Shown here: piece after piece, positions 1-7,000 of the stretch | Numbering within the stretch: the first letter of the stretch is position 1 | Layout: the number at the start of each line of letters is the position of its first letter | DNA from: Bacteriovoracaceae bacterium UBA4097 | GTDB lineage: Bacteria > Bdellovibrionota > Bacteriovoracia > Bacteriovoracales > Bacteriovoracaceae | NCBI GenBank assembly: GCA_002381765.1 | Contig: DFXX01000077.1 | Coordinates: forward strand, 1 to 7,870 | Length of the DNA stretch: 7,870 nt | Direction: 5' to 3' | Notes under the pieces: model-generated | What the model was told of the DNA's origin: nothing | Database searches by the model: none | What the model saw: the letters and a program-made list of their open reading frames with translations, nothing else | Made by a program: the position numbers and the translations under genes

Positions 1-904
1 AAGTATTTTCAAGATACTCAGCATTCTCTGTTCCAATGACCGGATCAAATTTAGGAGCAATAGCAGCCGCATACTTCACCAAGGTTTCAACTTGTATGCG
101 TTTAATGGCTTCTTTAGCAGATTTAGAATCACTAGGTAGTTCACCATGGATATAGCTTCTATATTCAACAGCCACATGATTCCAAACCTCATTATAACGA
201 TCGATATCTGCGATGAAGGTCTCTCCTCGATTTCCAAGGGTATTAGCAAGGATGAGATGAAAAGATCCAGGATTAAGCCCGTTGCAATCAGACCAAAATC
301 TCCATCCCCTTCTTGAACCAGGTCGGTTGTAGCAGCGCTTACCAATAAAGGTAACGGGAGTACTGGCCTTCTTAGCATAATAATAAGAGAGAAGACCCGC
401 CACATCGCTTGAATAGAATGTAAGCGTGATTCCATCAGCATTAGTTAAAGTAACTGTCTTAGGCTCGGGATGATTGAGAGAGGCCGGAGCAACACCATGA
501 CAGATCCCATGCCATTCACTTTCATAAGGAGATACCTCAGAGAGGACAGCTTTGGTCATGGGATAATGATAACGGCCGGCAAAGATATCAAACTTTTCCG
601 CAGGAGATAATTCTTCGAGTTCATGTACTTCTTTGTTTTTCAGTTCTTCCAAGTTGCTGAGTGGATACTGGAAGTTTTGGGGATTACTGGAACTCCAACG
701 GTGAGCAATGCTGCCTAAATAGCTCGCCCAATGACTTGCTGGCCAGCCTTTGCGTTTATCTGCCAAGAGGCCAATGATAGGAAGCTCATCCATTTTCTTA
801 TTGAAATCAATTTTTAATTTATATGGACTGTCTGATTGTTCCCAGGCAGCTGAAAAAGCCAAAAAAGGCAGTAAGAAAAAAGTTAGTGCTAAGAACTTAA
901 GCAT
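1..904 (-). CDS. Secreted elicitor-type transglutaminase (TGase_elicitor family), C-terminus outside window
   Basis: The frame opens at ATG 904-902 and stays open to position 1, giving 301 residues with no stop, so the 3' end is missing. Residues 1-19 form a Sec signal peptide (MLKFLALTFFLLPFLAFSA, likely cut before AWEQ), so the protein should be exported. Hallmarks of the transglutaminase elicitor family (Phytophthora GP42 and bacterial relatives) follow in order: GWPASHWASYLGSIAHRW (53-70), SPAEKFD (100-106), GICHGVAPAS (133-142) with the probable nucleophile Cys135, FIGKRCYN (186-193), and LNPGSFHLILAN (210-221) with His216. Next come TFIADID (229-235) with Asp233 and EVWNH (239-243), the Pep-13-like site. 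Cys135/His216/Asp233 are candidate catalytic residues. Family members cross-link glutamine to lysine or amines. Cys191 and Cys207 could form a disulfide. The gene follows the glycoside-hydrolase-like gene by 31 bases, so it is probably co-transcribed. The family call is by remembered motif similarity and is strong; activity and substrate are not known. Confidence 0.85.
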   Translation of the reverse strand, partial: MLKFLALTFFLLPFLAFSAAWEQSDSPYKLKIDFNKKMDELPIIGLLADKRKGWPASHWASYLGSIAHRWSSSNPQNFQYPLSNLEELKNKEVHELEELSPAEKFDIFAGRYHYPMTKAVLSEVSPYESEWHGICHGVAPASLNHPEPKTVTLTNADGITLTFYSSDVAGLLSYYYAKKASTPVTFIGKRCYNRPGSRRGWRFWSDCNGLNPGSFHLILANTLGNRGETFIADIDRYNEVWNHVAVEYRSYIHGELPSDSKSAKEAIKRIQVETLVKYAAAIAPKFDPVIGTENAEYLENT

Positions 905-909
905 AGAAA

Positions 910-913
910 CCCT
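910..913 (-). promoter_or_regulatory. Weak Shine-Dalgarno for the transglutaminase gene
   Basis: On the minus strand AGGG lies five bases upstream of the ATG at 904-902, inside the 31-base gap after the preceding stop codon. It supports this start, which also gives a complete signal peptide. The gap is AT-rich and shows no hairpin followed by a T run, so I see no terminator and expect read-through from the upstream gene. Confidence 0.5.
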
Positions 914-935
914 GATTAATACTATTCATTCAAAT

Positions 936-3900
936 TTATTTTAAAGCGTACTCAAGATGAGCATTCAGCTCTTTCTTGAAAACCTTCAGATCAGATGCGC
1001 TATTCCAAGTTCTTAATTTCCTGAACCAAGAATGAGGCTTACTCATATCCTTGCTGCCTGATTTACTCTTTATAAGAGAATCAAGCAAGACAAGCTTTCT
1101 AAAAAGTTCGAGCCCTTCCACAGAAAACTTATACTTCAAGGTCTTATAAAGAGAACCATTAGAATTGGGAAGAAACATGCTCACGTCACTCTCCCTGCCA
1201 TCTAATTCATAGTAAGGATAGTTGTTGAAACCTGTGGCATGCCATTCCAAATAATGTGATAGGCCAGAACTGCGGGCAATAAAAAGACCTGGACCAAAGG
1301 AAAAACGAGGATCATCAAGATTTCCGGGAGCAAAATTATAATTTCCCCACTTCTTCCCTTTTCTAGAGAGGACGCTAGATTCAGACTGGGAATAGTTTGA
1401 GAAAAAGCCATAATCAAAAAGTTGATTTAGTTCTTTAGCATCGTTATGACCAAAAGAGCTAAACCCTCCTAGTAGCAAGTTAGGAAATTTCTTCTTTAGA
1501 TTTTTCCCTATTTCTAAATCTTCCGCTACTCGATTGCTATATCCTCCAGCTTCATCACTAAAGGTATGGATGATTTTAGGTGAACCATTTTTACTATACT
1601 TAGAAAAAAGATCATTTAGCCGCGAAAGGTAATCTTTATGAGAAAATTCTTCATTGAGTAAAGTTTTTGGAAACTGACCAGCATAAGAAAAGACCGGTTG
1701 ATCAAATCCTAGTTCCTTAGCATCCTTGAGAAGTTGATCCAGTGAACTAGTGTTAAAATTTAAGATATTACCTTCTAATGAAGCGCTTACTTCTGGAAGG
1801 CCAGTAAATGTCGTAAACCCACCCTCCGCAAGCTCCTTAAGGGCTTCTTTACGATAAGCTCTTCTGAGTTGCTCAAGACCGGAACCCGTGAAATAAGTGA
1901 AAGGAATGGGATCAATTCCAAAGAATCCAACCGGAAAATCGACCTTCGGTAATTCATAAGGAAGAATTTTAAGCTCTATCGGAATACTTCTCTTATCCTT
2001 ACCATCAAAGACAATTTCTCCCCTGTAGGTTTCCGGTTTAAACCGAGAATCAATTGGGAACTCTATCCAGAGATATTGGGATTCATTGCCCTTGAGAGTG
2101 ATCTCAGGCCTCTCAAGATCTTTAAGATATTTACCAGCAAGGATATATGTTTCATGGTTAAGATCAGGTGAAGTGAACTGATTAATGATAAGGCTCGTTT
2201 TGAGCTTTTGACCTGATATAACATCCCCGGTCGGACTAGATAGAGCAGATATTTTCCAATTCACAGTGCCATTAGATGAAGAGGCAAGTTGAATAACAGC
2301 ATAGGGTCTCTCCCCCTTGCCACCAAAAAGACTTATTTCTTGAGCACTACTTTGTCGGACTTCATCTGGCCTTAGTAAAAGATCAGGATTTATGATCTTA
2401 ACACTGGTCCCTTGAACAGGTTCTGAGGCTTTTATCGAGGCAAGAGGTCTTGATAGCCAATCAAGCTCCTTCTTATCAGATTCATAGATTTCTTTAAGAT
2501 ACTTCTTGGCCGCCTTGTCCTTACTGGCTTCCCAGAAAAAGAGTCTATTCAAACTGATGCCAGAAGGATCTCCCTCGAATTCAAAATCAAGATAACCGTT
2601 TGCTACTTCAATAGTTTTTTCAACAGGCTTAAAAAGTTTTGTGAGATAAAGGTCAAAGGGGTGATCTGAGGAACTTGGCTCGATACCTTCAAATTGTAAA
2701 AGATCAGCAATGTAATCACTGCCTTTTGAGCGAGCTTCTTTGAAAGTGGGTTTGCCATTTATGTAAACAGTTCGTGAGCTCCAAAAGGAAGTGTCCCAGT
2801 AGCCAAGCTTATCTATGACGAGGTTAATTCTGTACTGTCCATTTGGAACCTTAACTCTAAAGCGGCCTTTCAAAAGACCAATGGAATAGCGCAAAGTTTC
2901 ATTAGCATACTGAGAATCTTCTACCCTCCAGAAAGTAGGATTAACAAAACCATACCTCATATTCTCATCATAAAGATGTTGGGTAGTTACTTTAGAAAAG
3001 CCTGGTCTTCCCATCGCTTTATGAGAAGTAAAATCAAAGGCCTGAACTCCGGAGGGCGGCGTCGGGAAGCTATTATTTAAAAGCTTAATATTGTCGATAT
3101 AAAAGCCAGCGATCGAACTAGAAGCTTTATTATTTGGATCAATGATGAGAAAGAATTTTTGCAGTTTTGTCAGATCCAAGGATCGCTGGAAACGATGAGA
3201 GCCTCGCTCACCTACAAATTGCTTTAAGGAGAAGTTTAATTTGTTCCAACCTGGTCCAAGGTGGGACTTGTGATTTAACTGTGTCCAATAGTTACTAGAG
3301 TCTTTATCGGTTAAAGTGACATAGATATCTTGAAATGTAGAAGATGGATTATAGACATCCATGGAAAGACGATCATAATCTGACCAGTTACCATTTAAGG
3401 TTTTATTTACTTCAAAATTATAGAATTTCTGGGAAATGAGTTTCCCCACCTTTGACTTCTCAAAGCTCGTAACAGCAAAGGGATGACCTTGTTCAGTTGT
3501 TTCAAAAGAATAGATTGTCTTATCTTTAGCCAGAGATGAAAGAGTCGATTTTTCTTTAACGAGAGGATTTCTCGTCTTGAAAGGCTTGGCATCAGCAATA
3601 CTTAACTCAATTTTAGGAGAAGAAGTCTTTTGAAGAGAAAAATCATCTACCCAAATTTGGCCAGCAGTTTTGAGTCTGAACCAAATTGTTAAGCTTGAAC
3701 TATTAACCTCAAGATCGTACTCGACCTTTCGCCAATCATAACTGCCGTTTAAGTCATAGAATGGAGAAACAGTTCCACTGCCCCCATCATAAAAATGCCA
3801 AAACGAATACCCTTCTGGCCCTTCCTGAACATTAAAAGCTCGGACATAAAAACTTACTCTATACCTTCCCGCCGTAAGTTTATCCCATTGATAGAAAGCA

Positions 3901-4094
3901 GTCTTCTGCTCCCCCCAGTCTGAGCTCAGCCAGAGACTATTACTATCATTGTATCCAACATCAGAGACGTAATCACCCAAACCTTCCCCATAAAAACTCC
4001 ACTTTTTGGCTTCATTATTCTTAAAGCTAAAAGTATCTGCATGAGAAGCAAGAGTGAGAGAACTTAAAAGAATAAAAAAAAAGAATTTACTCAT
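936..4094 (-). CDS. Secreted multi-domain DUF4091/GH123-like glycoside hydrolase with three carbohydrate-binding-like regions
   Basis: This 1052-residue protein starts at ATG 4094-4092 and ends at TAA 938-936. Residues 1-19 are a signal peptide with a likely cut after SHA, so it acts outside the cytoplasm. Residues about 20-156 resemble a CBM4/9-type jelly roll, ending in IWVDDFSLQK. Residues about 192-339 form a second such domain, ending in FYIDNIKLL. Residues about 350-522 look like a galactose-binding or malectin-like domain (GRFRVKVPNGQYRINL at 410-425). Residues about 575-715 match the beta-sandwich before DUF4091/GH123 barrels (LWIEFPIDSRFKPETYRGEI at 675-694, then LPYELP). Residues about 719-1005 are the barrel: HTFSDEAGG (843-851) carries the adjacent Asp847-Glu848 expected of the acid pair in GH123 beta-N-acetylgalactosaminidases, WHATGFNNYPYY (951-962) is an aromatic substrate-site candidate, and SVEGLELFRKL resembles the closing helix of DUF4091. 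Fold class is well supported; the sugar hydrolysed, or whether it is an enzyme at all, is not. It overlaps the NRPS by four bases. Confidence 0.82.
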   Translation of the reverse strand: MSKFFFFILLSSLTLASHADTFSFKNNEAKKWSFYGEGLGDYVSDVGYNDSNSLWLSSDWGEQKTAFYQWDKLTAGRYRVSFYVRAFNVQEGPEGYSFWHFYDGGSGTVSPFYDLNGSYDWRKVEYDLEVNSSSLTIWFRLKTAGQIWVDDFSLQKTSSPKIELSIADAKPFKTRNPLVKEKSTLSSLAKDKTIYSFETTEQGHPFAVTSFEKSKVGKLISQKFYNFEVNKTLNGNWSDYDRLSMDVYNPSSTFQDIYVTLTDKDSSNYWTQLNHKSHLGPGWNKLNFSLKQFVGERGSHRFQRSLDLTKLQKFFLIIDPNNKASSSIAGFYIDNIKLLNNSFPTPPSGVQAFDFTSHKAMGRPGFSKVTTQHLYDENMRYGFVNPTFWRVEDSQYANETLRYSIGLLKGRFRVKVPNGQYRINLVIDKLGYWDTSFWSSRTVYINGKPTFKEARSKGSDYIADLLQFEGIEPSSSDHPFDLYLTKLFKPVEKTIEVANGYLDFEFEGDPSGISLNRLFFWEASKDKAAKKYLKEIYESDKKELDWLSRPLASIKASEPVQGTSVKIINPDLLLRPDEVRQSSAQEISLFGGKGERPYAVIQLASSSNGTVNWKISALSSPTGDVISGQKLKTSLIINQFTSPDLNHETYILAGKYLKDLERPEITLKGNESQYLWIEFPIDSRFKPETYRGEIVFDGKDKRSIPIELKILPYELPKVDFPVGFFGIDPIPFTYFTGSGLEQLRRAYRKEALKELAEGGFTTFTGLPEVSASLEGNILNFNTSSLDQLLKDAKELGFDQPVFSYAGQFPKTLLNEEFSHKDYLSRLNDLFSKYSKNGSPKIIHTFSDEAGGYSNRVAEDLEIGKNLKKKFPNLLLGGFSSFGHNDAKELNQLFDYGFFSNYSQSESSVLSRKGKKWGNYNFAPGNLDDPRFSFGPGLFIARSSGLSHYLEWHATGFNNYPYYELDGRESDVSMFLPNSNGSLYKTLKYKFSVEGLELFRKLVLLDSLIKSKSGSKDMSKPHSWFRKLRTWNSASDLKVFKKELNAHLEYALK
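4074..4082 (-). repeat. Nine-base T homopolymer (coding strand) in signal-peptide codons
   Basis: The coding strand has T9 across codons 5-7 (Phe-Phe-Phe) of the DUF4091/GH123-like gene. Losing one T brings TAA into frame at codon 10. Adding one T brings TAG into frame after about 21 codons. The tract could therefore act as a slippage-prone on/off site, but runs this long also occur by chance in AT-rich hydrophobic signal peptides. Confidence 0.5.
4091..4094 (-). promoter_or_regulatory. ATGA stop-start overlap, probable translational coupling
   Basis: The TGA stop of the NRPS (4093-4091) and the ATG of the next gene (4094-4092) share bases in ATGA. The twenty bases upstream of this ATG carry no purine-rich Shine-Dalgarno match. 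Ribosomes finishing the synthetase probably re-initiate here, which would tie the amount of secreted protein to NRPS translation. This is inferred from layout only. Confidence 0.7.
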
Positions 4095-7000
4095 ACCAAA
4101 GTGGCCAGAACTCGATTGATTTCAGGACTCTCGATAAAGTCACCATGGGAGCCAGAAATTTCATAAGTTAAAATTTGTCCATCAATGGTATCTCTCCAAC
4201 CCATAAAAGGATCACTATACCAACCGGTTTCTTTTCCCTTAGCTCGAATCAAGTGAAGATCACCTTTGTAATTTTTTGGGCGATACTTCCAGAGGGCCTT
4301 ATAATTATTCAACTCCAAATTAAAGAGAAGAATATTTAATGGGATTGGCATCCCAAGCACACTAAACAAAAGTGTTCGCACTTTATTAAGAAGTGATTTT
4401 CCACGATATTCTAAGGAGATCTTGAGATCATTAAAAAAACTTCTTTCTGCAGGATCATAAGATTTTATATTAATCTTAGGACCGAAGGTATCAAACATGA
4501 TTAGCTTTTCAATCAAATCCCCAGCTTCACTTAATTGTCTGGCGACTTCAAAAGCAAGGGTACCCCCCATTGACCCACCGGCTAAAAGGTAAGGTCCTGT
4601 TGGTTGGACTAATTTCATCTCACGAATATAGTGGGCCGCCATCTCTTCTATTGAGTTTAAAAAATCTACTTTGCCATCGGCCCCTTTTGATTGAAGCGCA
4701 TAGAAAGGTCGCTCTTTATCAACCCCTCCTGCAAGACGAACATAATTAAGAACATTACCCCCGACACCATGAAAGCAGAAAAGAGGATTCTTTTTTCCTC
4801 CAGAACGAATTTGTACGAGGGAGGTGAAAATATTTGGAATAGATGGAGCAGAGTTTATGCCTTTACTTTGAGATGGAAGGGTATCCTTAACAGAGTTCAC
4901 AAAGTTAGAGAACTCGGGAGCTTCAAGCAAAACAGAAAGTGGAAGATTAATTCCGAAGTTCGTCGATATTTTTGTTAAAAGTTGTACTGCAAGTAGGGAG
5001 TTCCCTCCAAGACTAAAGAAGTTCTCATGCTCAGAAAAGTCATTACAGCCAAGAACATCAAGCCAGAGATTTTTGAGTTTTTCAGTAGTAGCGTCAGAAG
5101 TTACTTGAAAAGCTGGGCCTTCTATCACTTCAGTCTTAGGTGAAGTTAGCTCTGGTAGGCCCTTTTTATCAATTTTACCATTCAGAGTTTTCGGAAGAGA
5201 ACTAAGGTTTATGAAGTGAGAAGGCACCATATATTTAGGAAGCTTTGCTCCCAAAGCCTCTCTAAGTGATTTTTCTTCTAAAGAGGTTTTGCCAGAATAG
5301 AAAGCAACGATTCTCACGTCACCTGGACGATATTCTCGAGTGACAACTGCTACTTCTAAAATGCCAGGTACTTTACTTAACTCAACTTCGATCTCTCCTA
5401 GCTCAATTCTATAGCCCCTGATCTTGACTTGCCCGTCTTTTCGACCCAAGCACTCAACTTCCCCATTTGCAGTAAATCGCGCCTGATCACCCGTGGCATA
5501 CATCATTTTGCCTGGTATTAGGGGATGAGAAATGAAGCGCTCCTGTGTAAGATCCGGCCGGCCAAAATATCCCAAGGCCAGGCCACTCCCTGCGATAAAT
5601 AATTCTCCAGCTGAACCGATCGGCGCGAGATTGAGTTTCTCATCAAGAACAAAGACTTCCGTATTATCTATCGGCTTGCCAATAGTTATATATTCATCAG
5701 AGAGTTCAAGCTTCTTAAGAGTAGACCAGACGGTCGTCTCTGTCGGTCCATACATATTCCACACTGAGTGAGAAATAGGAATTAGCTTATCGGCCAGATC
5801 TTTGGGGAAGGCCTCTCCACCACATAATATCTTCAGATTTTTACTACCTGACCATCTTGAAGCCAGAAGAAGTCGCCAAGTTGAGGGAGTGGCCTGCATA
5901 AAAGATATATTCTTAGTCTCTAGAATCCCTTTTAGAGCCGCTCCATCGAGAACTTCAAGTCCTGAAGCCAGATAGACTGTAGCACCTACAGTTAGAGGAA
6001 GAAAGAGCTCCAAAACTGCTATATCAAAACTCAAGGTTGTAACAGCAAGAAGCTTATCTTTAGATGTGATTCCAGGAATCTTACTCATGGAATTTAAAAA
6101 GTTCGCTACGGAAGCGTGGCCTACTTGAACACCCTTCGGTTTACCCGTACTTCCAGAAGTGTAGATAACATACATAGTATCATTGAGCTCAGAACTAGCT
6201 TGCGGATTACTCACATTAAGATAATTATCGTGAGTAAGGTCTTTGAGATTAATTCTGACAGATGGTTTAATGAATCTAGATTGGAGGGCAGCTTCCGTTA
6301 ATAATAATCTAGGTTGTGCGCTTTCGATCATATAATCGAGTCTTTCTTGTGGAAATCCAGGATCTAAAGGGACATAACCGGCACCTGTTTTTAGAACTCC
6401 CAATATCGCAACCAGTAAATCAATACCGCGATTTAAGGAAATACCAACAAGCTCCCCCTGTTTCACACCCTGAGCAAGTAGTCCATGGGCACACTTATTC
6501 GCCAAATCATTGAGCGCTCCGTAAGATATGGATTCAGAGCTCATTTCAATCGCTGTTTTATGAGGATTGGCCAAAGCGATCTTTTCGAAAGTTTCATGAA
6601 ATGGACGAAGTCCAGTATTATCAACCTTCGTATTATTCCACTGCAGTTGGATAAGATCTTTTTGTGCAGTAGGAATAATATTAATTTCGGAGAACGACTT
6701 TTTAGAAAAGTTGGTTAAGTTCTCTAGTAGGAAAACAAAGCAATCCTTAAAGCGCTCAACAGTTACGGATTCAAAGAGATCTTTTCGATACTCAAAGGCT
6801 CCTTCAATTTTACTATCATTGGCTTTTACCCACATATCAAGATCGGTATGGGTGGAAGCTTTATCAATATTAATTTGAGAGTAATTAACACCGTTAAACT
6901 TTCCTAAGCGATTACTTACATCCTGGTAGGAGAAGAAGCTTTGGAAGATAGGTGTTCTACTGGAATCTCTCTCGTAGCTGATTTCATTGAGGATAACCTG

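Noticed and set aside
76..441. A minus-strand open frame of 121 codons
   Set aside because: It lies in a different frame within the transglutaminase gene, whose frame carries a signal peptide and conserved active-site motifs; this one shows no domain and no ribosome-binding site.
905..935. Possible terminator or promoter between the second and third genes
   Set aside because: The 31 bases are AT-rich but contain no stem-loop with a T run and no convincing -35/-10 pair with room for a start.
750..944. A plus-strand open frame with a lysine-rich stretch
   Set aside because: It is antisense to the 5' end of the transglutaminase gene; its lysines come from complementing the Phe/Leu codons of the signal peptide.
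4691..4978. A plus-strand open frame of 95 codons
   Set aside because: It is antisense to the NRPS carrier and thioesterase domains and resembles no protein family.
4997..5005. LGGNSL in place of the common LGGHSL in the carrier domain
   Set aside because: The modified serine and both glycines are present, and Asn before Ser is a tolerated variation, so it does not suggest an inactive carrier.
5532..6718. Several plus-strand open frames of 61-79 codons
   Set aside because: All are antisense to the adenylation domain, which is continuous with intact motifs; none has its own recognisable motif.
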